Assembly (NCBI GenBank): GCA_031291235.1
Contig: JARLJL010000006.1
Coordinates: 434,001-498,000 of the forward strand
Direction of reading: 5' to 3'
Length of the DNA stretch: 64,000 nucleotides
DNA from: Sulfuriferula sp.
GTDB lineage: Bacteria; Pseudomonadota; Gammaproteobacteria; Burkholderiales; Sulfuriferulaceae
A program made the position numbers and the translations under genes. The notes beneath the pieces were generated by a model. The model made no database searches. It was given only the letters and a program-made list of their open reading frames with translations, and was not told where the DNA came from. The number at the start of each line of letters is the position of its first letter. The first letter of the stretch is position 1. This document shows, piece by piece, positions 25,326 to 33,795 of this stretch.

Positions 25326-26714
25326 TCATGGCTGGGTTTGCGCAGCCGGTTTGGCTGTATCGCCGCGCTTGTCGCCGCTCGCAGCATCGCCGTTAGCGCC
25401 GGGTTTGGCATGACGACGATGCGCTTTGCGGGCATTCACCAGCTTTTCCGCATCGGCTTCGGCGCCGCCTGGGCCGCGTTTGATCGGCTCGACCTTGGCA
25501 CCGTCGCGCAGCTTGTCGAGGCCGTCCACCACCACCGTCTCGCCCGGCGCTATGCCGTCATTGATGGCGGTCAGCTCGCCTTCCGTCGGCCCGGCAGTGA
25601 TTTGCCGGATACTGACGGTCTTGTCTGCCTTGACCACATAAACGAAATTGCCGCTGCTGCCGCGCTGTATTGCCGCACTCGGAATGACAGTCGCGTCCTT
25701 GCGGGTGTGCAACAGCATGCGCACATTGACGAACTGGTTGGGGAACAGCGCGTAGTCGTCGTTGGCGAATACCGCTTTCAGCTTGACGGTACCGGTAGTG
25801 CTGTCGACCTGATTGTCCAGGGTCACCAGCTTACCGGCCGCCAGTTTGTTTTTCTGATCGCGATCCCAGGCTTCAACCGGCAAGGTCTTGCCGGCCTGTA
25901 TCTGTTTCATGACGTTGGGGATATTGTCCTCGGGTATGCTGAAAACCGCGGTAATCGGCTGCAACTGGGTAATGATGACGATGCCGGTGGTATCGGAAGC
26001 ATGCACGACATTGCCGAGATCGACTTGCCGCAAGCCGAGCCGACCACCTATCGGTGCAGTAACATGCGAGTAGGTCAATTGCAGACGCGCATTGGCCAGC
26101 GTACCCTGATCCGACATCACAGTGCCCCCATACTGCTTGACCAGCGCCGCCTGGGTATCGACCTGCTGGCTGGCAATCGAATCCTGCGCCAGCAATGTCT
26201 GATAGCGTTTCAGGTCGATTTGCGCTGCCTTGAGCAAGGCGCTGTCGCGCGCAAGCTGGCCTTCAGCCTGGGTTAACAGTATCTGATAAGGACGCGAATC
26301 GATCTCAGCCAGCACAGCGCCGGCCTTGACCACCTGGCCTTCCTTGAAATTCAATTTCATCAACTGGCCATCGACCCGGCTCTTGACGGTCGCGGTAGCT
26401 TCGGGCGTCACGCTGCCCAATCCTGACAGGTAAATATGCACGTCAGACACGGTGGCATCTGCCACGCCGACCGGCATCACGCTATTTTTGCCGCCGCCTT
26501 TACCCGGGCCATTGGCGCCGGGCGGCCCGCCGGCGCCGCTTTGGCTATCGGCCGGCGCGCTGCTGTTGCGGCCCCAGACGAAATAAGCTGCCGCCGCCAG
26601 CGCGATAATCAGCAACACCCAGCGCCAGCGCCCGGAAGCAGTTGCAGGTTGATTGTGCACGGCACCGGGTGGTGTCGGCGGTGCGGAATTCTGATTGTTT
26701 GGCGTTGTGTTCAT
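25326..26714 (-). CDS. mdtA: RND periplasmic adaptor, MdtA-like
   Basis: Membrane-fusion protein of 462 residues that links the pump to the outer-membrane channel. Seen: one N-terminal helix at about 32-48 (WRWVLLIIALAAAAYFVWG), a Gly/Pro linker, the first lipoyl half with ATVKSRVDGQLMKLNFKEGQ, an alpha-hairpin with LAQDSIASQQVDTQAALVKQ, the second lipoyl half with TYSHVTAPIGGRLGLRQVD, and a beta-barrel. The last 60 residues are basic and Pro/Ala-rich, as in E. coli MdtA. It is the first gene of the pump operon; the 226-base gap before it (26715-26940) shows no clear operator. Confidence 0.94.
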   Translation of the reverse strand: MNTTPNNQNSAPPTPPGAVHNQPATASGRWRWVLLIIALAAAAYFVWGRNSSAPADSQSGAGGPPGANGPGKGGGKNSVMPVGVADATVSDVHIYLSGLGSVTPEATATVKSRVDGQLMKLNFKEGQVVKAGAVLAEIDSRPYQILLTQAEGQLARDSALLKAAQIDLKRYQTLLAQDSIASQQVDTQAALVKQYGGTVMSDQGTLANARLQLTYSHVTAPIGGRLGLRQVDLGNVVHASDTTGIVIITQLQPITAVFSIPEDNIPNVMKQIQAGKTLPVEAWDRDQKNKLAAGKLVTLDNQVDSTTGTVKLKAVFANDDYALFPNQFVNVRMLLHTRKDATVIPSAAIQRGSSGNFVYVVKADKTVSIRQITAGPTEGELTAINDGIAPGETVVVDGLDKLRDGAKVEPIKRGPGGAEADAEKLVNARKAHRRHAKPGANGDAASGDKRGDTAKPAAQTQP

Positions 26715-26940
26715 CGGGCGGGAAGTCAGTCAGTAAATTATGAATCGGATCCGTACAATAAAAAATCAGCCAATCATCATACATAGCTGACATTGGCAAA
26801 AGCATAATCATGCGCGCAAACTCTTACAAGGTAATTAAAACATTCATATTACAGACGCCATGTGCCTCTCAAACCGGGAACTGCCCGATATCCGGCAACT
26901 TGCACTTGATGGCGCAAGATACCGGACTATTGCAGGTTCT

Positions 26941-27471
26941 TCAGTTTTTGGGAGGCGGCATGCCGCTGTTATCCCTGCCGTGCGGGCCGTCCTTGCGCTC
27001 GAAACGATCGCGCGGAGCATGATTGAAATGTTCGTCCATGACCTTTTTCTGATCCGGCGTCAGCACCGCGTAGAATTTCTTCAGTGCAGCCGACTCCTGC
27101 TCCATATGCGCTTCCATTTTCTTCATCATATCGAGACGCTGCTGCATGCGTTCAGGCGCGGTTTCCTTGTCCATTTCTTCCTTGCTCGGACGATGCATGC
27201 CGCCTGCAGCCATCACCGGCGGTTTCATTTGGTCGATAAAGGTTTTCCAGGCACCTTCCTGCGCGGAGGTCAATTTCAAATCGTCATGCAATTTCATTTC
27301 GCGTTCGTGCATGCGCTCGGCAAACTTGGCACGCTGTTCGTCGCTGGGCGGCTGCTGCATCTGCGGACCGCAGGGCATTACATCGGCGCTGCGCGCATAA
27401 TTGCTCATAGCCATGACGCCTGCCCCTGCGACAGCAACGGCCAGCAAAAGCTGTTTGCGATTTTTGAACAT
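26941..27471 (-). CDS. Spy/CpxP-like periplasmic LTxxQ protein
   Basis: A 176-residue secreted protein. Seen: signal peptide ending near ARSADVM (about residue 29), two LTxxQ motifs (LTSAQ at 67-71 and LTPDQ at 137-141), and a charged Met-rich helical middle with MQQRLDMMKKMEAHMEQESA; this is the Spy/CpxP layout. Spy is an ATP-independent periplasmic chaperone and CpxP an inhibitor of CpxA. Met and His content may also allow metal binding, as in related CnrX-like proteins. ATG 27471 follows AAGGA at six bases. It is upstream of the mdt operon on the same strand and divergent from a two-component system. Confidence 0.88.
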   Translation of the reverse strand: MFKNRKQLLLAVAVAGAGVMAMSNYARSADVMPCGPQMQQPPSDEQRAKFAERMHEREMKLHDDLKLTSAQEGAWKTFIDQMKPPVMAAGGMHRPSKEEMDKETAPERMQQRLDMMKKMEAHMEQESAALKKFYAVLTPDQKKVMDEHFNHAPRDRFERKDGPHGRDNSGMPPPKN

Positions 27472-27562
27472 GATGTATCCTTTCAATAATAGTCGGCAGA
27501 AAATCTGCACGGGAACCATTAAACCGCGGCCGTGTATCTGCAATCTTTCGCGATACCGGCAC

Positions 27563-27612
27563 TTTGTATCACTATATCCTACGCCCCCGGCCGTTTTGTA
27601 TCGCTTTGTATC
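27563..27612. promoter_or_regulatory. Three TTTGTATC repeats, likely OmpR-type regulator sites
   Basis: TTTGTATC occurs at 27563-27570, 27595-27602 and 27605-27612. The last two have a 10-base period, the first lies 32 bases away, so all three face one side of the helix. They sit between the divergent spy-like and response-regulator genes. A tandem 10-base repeat is the usual form of an OmpR-family site, so autoregulation and control of the spy-like gene are inferred. Confidence 0.55.
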
Positions 27613-27684
27613 CGGACGGCATGCGGATATATTAATTTACAAAACCGGCTGCGCCGCAGCCTGCACTATCGTCATAATTACGCC

Positions 27685-28416
27685 ATGGATACTACCGCTC
27701 AAATACTGGTGGTCGACGACGACCGCGAAATCCGCACCCTGCTTGCCGAATATCTGGACAATAACGGTTTGCGCGCACTCACAGCCAATAATGGTACGGA
27801 GATGCGCCGGGTGCTGGAAGAAGCGCGCATCGATCTGATCGTGCTGGATCTCACGCTACCCGGCGAAGACGGCCTGACGATATGCCGCAACCTGCGCGCG
27901 CACCCCGTCCATGCCGGCATCCCGGTCATCATGCTGACCGCGCGCGGCGAGCCGCTGGACCGCATCCTCGGTCTGGAAATGGGCGCCGACGATTACCTGT
28001 CCAAGCCTTTCGAGCCACGCGAGCTGTTTGCCCGCATACGCAGCGTACTGCGCCGCACCCAGGCTCTGCCGCCCAACATGGCGACGCCGGAGGCACAGCA
28101 AATCCATTTTGCCGGCCTGACGCTGGATCTGATCGCCCGCCATCTGCTGAACCGGGAAGGTGTGGTGATCGCACTCTCCGGCGCAGAATTCCGCATACTC
28201 AAGGTATTTCTCGATCACCCCAACCGCATACTCAATCGCGACCAGCTGCTGGAATTGACGCAAGGCCGCGAAGCCGATCCGTTCGACCGCTCGGTGGACA
28301 TACAAATCAGCCGGCTGCGCCAGAAGCTGGGCGACGACGCACGCACGCCCAGCATCATCAAAACCGTACGCAACGAGGGATATGTGCTGGCGACTACCGT
28401 TAGCATAGAGGCATGA
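27685..28416 (+). CDS. OmpR-like response regulator
   Basis: A 243-residue DNA-binding response regulator. Seen: receiver with VVDDDREIR, phosphoacceptor Asp55 in LIVLDLTLP, YLSKPFEPREL, then a winged helix with LSGAEFRILKVFLDHPNRIL and DRSVDIQISRLRQKLGDDAR, which is close to the OmpR subgroup, ending IKTVRNEGYVLA. It starts at ATG 27685 with a weak ribosome site and overlaps the kinase gene by 4 bases. It is divergent from the spy-like gene, so the set resembles the BaeSR/CpxRA control of mdtABC and spy in E. coli, though the protein looks more OmpR-like than BaeR-like. Confidence 0.93.
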   Translation: MDTTAQILVVDDDREIRTLLAEYLDNNGLRALTANNGTEMRRVLEEARIDLIVLDLTLPGEDGLTICRNLRAHPVHAGIPVIMLTARGEPLDRILGLEMGADDYLSKPFEPRELFARIRSVLRRTQALPPNMATPEAQQIHFAGLTLDLIARHLLNREGVVIALSGAEFRILKVFLDHPNRILNRDQLLELTQGREADPFDRSVDIQISRLRQKLGDDARTPSIIKTVRNEGYVLATTVSIEA

Positions 28417-29786
28417 AAAATTTTTTCAGTTCCATCGCCAACCGGGTATTCCTGATACTGCTGACCGGCATGCTGATCGCCGCCAGCATTACCGGCTGGC
28501 TGGCAGACAATGAACGCCGCAACGCACTGCTCGAACTCTATAACTCACGGATAGCCGAACGCGTCGAGCAGTTCGTGCTGTCGCTGGACGACGTCAGCCC
28601 CGAAGCGCGTAAACAAGTATTGCAAGCCAGTTCGCATTTCGGTCTGGAAGCAGGGTTGGTGAACGATACCGAACATGCCGTCGACGCAAACCCGGCACTC
28701 GCCGCACTACTGAAAACCAGACTCGGCACCGATCGCCGGATTACGGTATCCCGGCAAACCGACTGCAATTTGCACCCCAACAGACCGCCGCCCCCGGAAG
28801 AAATGCCAGAACATAAGCACCCGCCTATCGACTGCCAGATCGTCTACGTCAGCCTGAAGGACGGCACTTTGCTGAAACTGAAACTGCGTTCCCTGCGCGA
28901 CCCCGGTAGCCTAGGACGGCCGCCGCTGTTCCTGTCGCCGTATTTCGCGCTGTTTTTGCTGCTGATCGGCATGCTGGCCTACCTGGTCGCAAAAATGACG
29001 ACGCGCCCCATCAAGCAGCTGGCCGATGCCGCGACTGAGCTGGGCCGCGACATCGACCAGCCGCAACTGAAAGAATCCGGGCCGACCGAAACCCGTCAGG
29101 CTGCCAGCGCTTTCAATGCCATGCAAGCCCGCATCAAGCGCCAAATCCAGCATCGCACGCATATGCTGGCGGCGATCACCCACGATTTGCAGACGCCATT
29201 AACGCGGCTGCGGCTGCGCATGGAAAAGGTCGGCGATGAAGATTTGCGGCGCAAACTGATCGACGATCTGGCAGCCATGCAAGGCATGGTCCGCGAAGGG
29301 CTGGATCTCGCACGCAGCATGGATTCGGCGGAAGCCAAGCAGCGGCTGGATATCGATTCGCTGCTCGACAGCATCTGCGCCGACGCAGTCGATGCCGGTC
29401 AGGATGTGACGCTGGAAGGGCATAGCCACGCCGCCATCATGGCGCAACCTTACGCCTTGCGCCGCTGCCTGACCAATCTGCTCGACAACGCCGTCAAATA
29501 CGGTCGATACGCCCGCCTGCATATCGCGCGCGAAGGCGGCGGCAGCCAGATTGCCGTCATCATCCGCATACGCGACGGCGGCAGCGGCATACCCGAAGAT
29601 CAGCTGACGGCGGTATTTGATCCGTTTTTCCGGCTGGAAACATCGCGTTCGCGCGACACCGGCGGCACTGGGCTAGGTCTGACCATCGCCCGCAATATCG
29701 CTGAAAATCATCACGCCGTGCTCACCCTGCGCAATCATCCGCAGGGCGGTCTGGAAGCGACATTACGTCTGCCGGCATTAGCCTAA
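28413..29786 (+). CDS. EnvZ-like sensor histidine kinase with His/Pro-rich periplasmic loop
   Basis: A 457-residue membrane kinase. Seen: first helix at about 11-30, a periplasmic domain of about 145 residues, second helix at about 174-193, HAMP, and the H-box ITHDLQTPLTRLRLRME with His257, which is the EnvZ-type H-box; then NLLDNAVKYG, RDGGSGIP and GTGLGLTIA. In the periplasmic domain a Pro/His-rich stretch at 121-138 (His121, His134, His136) lies between Cys118 and Cys141, which could be a metal or redox site. The 3' end overlaps the convergent phosphodiesterase gene by 4 bases. Confidence 0.93.
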   Translation: MKNFFSSIANRVFLILLTGMLIAASITGWLADNERRNALLELYNSRIAERVEQFVLSLDDVSPEARKQVLQASSHFGLEAGLVNDTEHAVDANPALAALLKTRLGTDRRITVSRQTDCNLHPNRPPPPEEMPEHKHPPIDCQIVYVSLKDGTLLKLKLRSLRDPGSLGRPPLFLSPYFALFLLLIGMLAYLVAKMTTRPIKQLADAATELGRDIDQPQLKESGPTETRQAASAFNAMQARIKRQIQHRTHMLAAITHDLQTPLTRLRLRMEKVGDEDLRRKLIDDLAAMQGMVREGLDLARSMDSAEAKQRLDIDSLLDSICADAVDAGQDVTLEGHSHAAIMAQPYALRRCLTNLLDNAVKYGRYARLHIAREGGGSQIAVIIRIRDGGSGIPEDQLTAVFDPFFRLETSRSRDTGGTGLGLTIARNIAENHHAVLTLRNHPQGGLEATLRLPALA

Positions 29787-31336
29787 TCGCTGCCCGGCAA
29801 TTTGCCGGCAATAGCCTGCCAATTTTCGCCTGGCAGTACTGCCGTACCCTGTCGAGCTACTGCCTCCAGCATCATTGGCGCCAATCCCAGACTGGCGAGC
29901 ATGGTAGGCGCTACCTGGGTGGTAAACACCGGGGTACGGTTCAACTCGCCAATATGTTGCAATGCCGGATTCGAGATCAGTAACGCCACATGAGTATCGT
30001 CGTCGCTGAAACCGCCGTGTTCGGCCTTTTTCATATCCCCCGCCTTGGCATAGATGACGCCCTGCTGCGGCATCACGATCAGATCCGGCGTCCGCGCATC
30101 CTTGAGCGGCGACGGGAACTGCAAGCGCAAGCTGGCGCCGTACATCACGCTGCCTATTCCCAGACGATCGCTGCGATGCAGCAACGCCTGGGCAACCTGT
30201 GCCGTTTTACTCTGATCGCGCAGCCAGATCAGCACGCCGTGATCCGGAGCGATCTGCGCCAGCGCACCGGGTGCCGCCTGCTCTATCGTCCGTGACAAAA
30301 CCTCCTCATCGACATGGCGCAATACGCGGGGATCGATTGGGCCGTTGCCGTGCTTGGCAGTCACCACCAGCAAAGTTGAATCCAGCAGCTTGCGCTCGCG
30401 CAGTGCTGCAACGATTTTGCCGATCAGCGTATCGCTATATACCAAAGCGGATTCCAGTTGCGGAACGGGATGTCCCTGCCCATCCTGATAACCGGCCAGT
30501 TTTTGCGCCACGCTCACCGTTTGCAGATTCAGCCCGAACAGGCTCGGCACGGCAGCCGCCGTTTTGCCGTCGTGACGGAAACCGTGAATCTGGTCTATCA
30601 AGGCATTCACCTTGGACAGGTCGTAACGCTCCGTGCCGGCAATCGAGGCAGTAATTCTGTCGCTGTAGTGACCTTCGCCCGCATCCGGATTCGCGCCGAT
30701 TTCCGGGGTATATAAATCCTCTACACCGCGCCCGCTTGGACCGTTGGCAATTTCGTATACCGGATGTTTGTCTATCCACGCAGTATGTCCGCCGGCCTCA
30801 CGCACAACTTCAAATACCGTATTGACGCGCAGATACGAGTGCGGATATACCGGCTTGCAGCTCTTGGCATCCAGCGGCAGCAGGCTTTCCTTCAACAGCG
30901 GCTTGCCGTCGGTAATGCCCGGCGCATCGATCGATTCATCGTAAATGACCAGCGCGCCCGGCTGGCTGCAATTGCTGCCCGGCGACGACAGGCGACGATC
31001 GTACGACACGTCGTAATACACGCCGGTTACCGCCGGCGTGCCGCCGGTAATCAGCGCCATCAATCCAGGAAACGAATCCGCAGGCCCCACGGTATGCGCC
31101 TGCGTGTACTCGATGCCGCTTCGCGCCAGTGCGGCCATCGCCGAGTGCGGGTGCGCAGCGGAGAAATTCAGCAGATCCAGCGCATGTAACCCATCCACAC
31201 TGATCAGCAGCACGTGTTTGATATGCGTCGTTTCGATTTTCGGTTGCGTTTGCAGAGCGTGACTGTCGACCGGCAACGTAGCCAGCAGCGCCGCAGCACA
31301 TGTGCTCAGGAATAAGGATTTATTGAATAATTTCAT
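29783..31336 (-). CDS. Secreted alkaline-phosphatase-superfamily phosphodiesterase-like enzyme
   Basis: A 517-residue exported protein related to nucleotide pyrophosphatases/phosphodiesterases. Seen: signal peptide of about 27 residues ending SHA, first metal motif LISVDGLHALDL (Asp48), the nucleophile region VGPADSFPGLMALITGGTP with Ser88 where NPP enzymes have Thr, YYDVSYDR, and late motifs VTAKHGNGPIDP and EHGGFSDDDTHVALLISNP. The first of these late motifs has Lys-His where the superfamily often has Asp-His, so activity needs care. It follows the TonB receptor gene by 98 bases, with a strong hairpin between. ATG 31336 is chosen; GTG 31354 is in frame. Confidence 0.85.
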   Translation of the reverse strand: MKLFNKSLFLSTCAAALLATLPVDSHALQTQPKIETTHIKHVLLISVDGLHALDLLNFSAAHPHSAMAALARSGIEYTQAHTVGPADSFPGLMALITGGTPAVTGVYYDVSYDRRLSSPGSNCSQPGALVIYDESIDAPGITDGKPLLKESLLPLDAKSCKPVYPHSYLRVNTVFEVVREAGGHTAWIDKHPVYEIANGPSGRGVEDLYTPEIGANPDAGEGHYSDRITASIAGTERYDLSKVNALIDQIHGFRHDGKTAAAVPSLFGLNLQTVSVAQKLAGYQDGQGHPVPQLESALVYSDTLIGKIVAALRERKLLDSTLLVVTAKHGNGPIDPRVLRHVDEEVLSRTIEQAAPGALAQIAPDHGVLIWLRDQSKTAQVAQALLHRSDRLGIGSVMYGASLRLQFPSPLKDARTPDLIVMPQQGVIYAKAGDMKKAEHGGFSDDDTHVALLISNPALQHIGELNRTPVFTTQVAPTMLASLGLAPMMLEAVARQGTAVLPGENWQAIAGKLPGSD

Positions 31337-31378
31337 TGTTCTTTTCAGTATCACGACGATTGATTTGCAGACGGCAGC

Positions 31379-31421
31379 AACAGGAAGCGCGGATGCCGCT
31401 CGCAGCGCCGCGCTTCCTGTT
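31379..31421 (-). other. Strong intercistronic hairpin between TonB receptor and phosphodiesterase genes
   Basis: AACAGGAAGCGCGG (31379-31392) and CCGCGCTTCCTGTT (31408-31421) form a perfect 14-base stem with a 15-base loop. It begins 14 bases after the receptor stop on the minus strand. No T-run follows, so it is more likely an mRNA-stability or partial-attenuation element than a full terminator. Confidence 0.7.
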
Positions 31422-31434
31422 CCGTCCAGGTTGT

Positions 31435-33618
31435 TTACATACTGACCGACAGACTTAACTGAAAACTGCGTCCGGGGATGGTGTAGTACATGGGATTACC
31501 GTTGGCGTCATAGGTACCCAATGCATACACATCGGTCTTGTCCAGAATATTGTTGATCTGGAATCCGAGCTTGGCTTGCTTTGCCCAGCTGGCGACGTGT
31601 TTAAACGTGTAGCTGGAAGCAAAATTGATCGTGGTAAACGCATCCAGCGGGATGGTCTGACCCACGTCGCCGTAACGCGAGCCGACGTATTTCGCCATCA
31701 GCGACGAATATAGCTGGCCCTTGTTGTAGATCACGCCCGCGGCGCCGGTATTTTTCGGCGTATTGGGCAGCCACAGACCGGTATCGTCCTTGGCGGTATT
31801 CATGGAGTAGTTGCCGTACAGACTGAACCCCTCGCCGACATAGTAAGTGCCTTCGCCTTCTATGCCCTTGTAGGTAGCGCCGCCGGCATTGGAAAAGACC
31901 GTACCGGTACCGCTGGGCGAGGAAACGATTTTATTGGTGAAATCGATCTGGTAGATATCGCCGGACAGGGCCAGACGCTTGCTTGCCCAGGTCGAACCCA
32001 GCTGGTAGTTGGTCGTTTCTTCAGGCTTGAGCGTACTCAGATCGGGATTGGTCTTGTAGAAGGAATTCAGGTTCGGCGCCTGGAAGCCTTTGGCGATTTG
32101 CGCGTATACCGACCAATTTTTCCGGATGGCATAGCGGGCGGTCAACGCAGGCAATGCCTTGGTCCAGGTTGCCGACCCGCTGTACGGCAGGCCGGTGCCC
32201 TGGTTGACTGTCGCGTCCAGTGTACGGCGGAAGTACGAATATTTCAGGCCGGGAGTAACGGTCAGGTCTTGCGTGGCTTTCCACGCGTAATCGACATAAG
32301 GCTGGAATGTGGTCAGCGTATCGTCCATCAGGCGATCCGTCGCAGCCGAGGTCGGCACGGCATTCAGCGCGCCGCCGTTGGTCCAGTCTATTTCGTATTG
32401 CGAGCGGCTGTTGGTCTGGTAATCCAGCCATGCGCCCACATTCACTTTACCCGGTCCCCATAAACGCGACATGCGCAGCAAATCGCCGACCGAGCGGTAG
32501 ACCATGGTCATTTTCTGACCGGGCACGTCGTTGGCGCCGTACACCGTGCCGTTAGGCTGTGCGCCGCCGGGGTCTGAACCATTGAAACCCTTGTGATCGT
32601 AGGAATAGGTATATAGCTTGTTATCGATATTCCAGCTACCCTGTATGGAACGCAAACCGATAGACTCGAAATCGGAAGTGATGTCGTCGTAGTTATAGCC
32701 GGCATAGTTCTGGCTGGTCGGATCGTTGTTCAGGCCGTAATTTGCGCCGTACAGCTTTATGTTGGCAAGCGTCGCGCCCAGCGGCACGTTCTGGTGCAGC
32801 TTGTTCTGCATGGCCACGATGCTCAGCACGGTATTGTCGGAGAGCGATTTGACCAGCTTGATGAACAGGTTCTGCCGGCTCAGGTGAGCGTTGGTCAGAT
32901 AGCCGTCGGTGTTGAAATCCTTGTAATCGATGAACGCACTCATGTCGCCGTAATTTTTCATCGTACCGGTATCGTATTCCAGCCCGAGCAGACGCGTGTT
33001 GAAACTGCCGTAAGCGGCGTAAGGCGTGAACGTGGTCTCGGCCAACGGATCTTTCGACTGTACGGCCATGGTGCCGCCGAAGGTTGCATTGCCGATATTG
33101 CTGGCGTCGCCGGGGCCGCGATCGACGACGATATTGCCGGTATCCTGCGGCATGAAATAGGATGTGGAGTGCTGCGTGAAGTCGTTGGAATCGCCCCAGG
33201 GGATGCCGTCAAAGGTGACGTTGTACTGACCATTGGCAAAACCGCGCATGAACGGCCCGCCCGACTGCGATTCCATCATGCCGGGCCCGTTGGGATCGAC
33301 GCTCCATACGCTGGGTGAAATCTGCACGATATCGGTATAGTTGGAACCGGCTGCTGCGTTTTCCTGGATGTAATGCTGGTTAATCACCGACTGCGGTTGC
33401 GTGGCCACCAGCGAACCCTGGGTCGGCGCCTGATAGGTCGCCGAAGCAGGATTGCCGGTGCTGCCGCTGTCGTCCTGCGACGTATCGCCGGTATCGGTTT
33501 GCACCGAACCCAAATCGACAGCATCCTGAGCGTATGTTGTATTAGCGCCAGCTACCAGCAGCGTGCCTAAAACCAGCCGCAATAACAGTTTGACGCGAAA
33601 ATTGGCTTGCTTCTTCAT
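31435..33618 (-). CDS. TonB-dependent outer-membrane receptor
   Basis: A 727-residue receptor for energised uptake across the outer membrane. Seen: signal peptide ending near TTYAQD, a Thr/Gln/Asp-rich linker, a plug domain with INQHYIQENAAAGSNYTDIV and FDGIPWGDSNDFTQHSTSYF, PGDASNIGNATFGGTMAVQS, then a 22-strand-type barrel ending GRSFQLSLSVSM with the terminal aromatic-hydrophobic pattern. AGGAG lies eight bases before ATG 33618. The ligand is unknown. The gene is followed by an exported phosphodiesterase and preceded by a two-component system on the same strand, which suggests regulated uptake of a phosphorus compound or a metal. Confidence 0.92.
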   Translation of the reverse strand: MKKQANFRVKLLLRLVLGTLLVAGANTTYAQDAVDLGSVQTDTGDTSQDDSGSTGNPASATYQAPTQGSLVATQPQSVINQHYIQENAAAGSNYTDIVQISPSVWSVDPNGPGMMESQSGGPFMRGFANGQYNVTFDGIPWGDSNDFTQHSTSYFMPQDTGNIVVDRGPGDASNIGNATFGGTMAVQSKDPLAETTFTPYAAYGSFNTRLLGLEYDTGTMKNYGDMSAFIDYKDFNTDGYLTNAHLSRQNLFIKLVKSLSDNTVLSIVAMQNKLHQNVPLGATLANIKLYGANYGLNNDPTSQNYAGYNYDDITSDFESIGLRSIQGSWNIDNKLYTYSYDHKGFNGSDPGGAQPNGTVYGANDVPGQKMTMVYRSVGDLLRMSRLWGPGKVNVGAWLDYQTNSRSQYEIDWTNGGALNAVPTSAATDRLMDDTLTTFQPYVDYAWKATQDLTVTPGLKYSYFRRTLDATVNQGTGLPYSGSATWTKALPALTARYAIRKNWSVYAQIAKGFQAPNLNSFYKTNPDLSTLKPEETTNYQLGSTWASKRLALSGDIYQIDFTNKIVSSPSGTGTVFSNAGGATYKGIEGEGTYYVGEGFSLYGNYSMNTAKDDTGLWLPNTPKNTGAAGVIYNKGQLYSSLMAKYVGSRYGDVGQTIPLDAFTTINFASSYTFKHVASWAKQAKLGFQINNILDKTDVYALGTYDANGNPMYYTIPGRSFQLSLSVSM

Positions 33619-33795
33619 TTGCGTTACTCCTTTAGTCTGCATGGATAAACATCGGATCGAACAAATTGATCGCTCCAGTGTAGGCACGCAGACTTAGGGC
33701 ACGGCGAATGAATTATGATATTTTTGTTACATAAGCGCGAAAATGACGAAATTGTCAGGGAAATAGCAGGTAAAGTTCAGCAAGTTGCAGCAACA

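Noticed and set aside
33713-33734. TTATG/CATAA inverted repeat upstream of the TonB receptor
   Set aside because: Only five paired bases in AT-rich DNA; not enough for an operator call.
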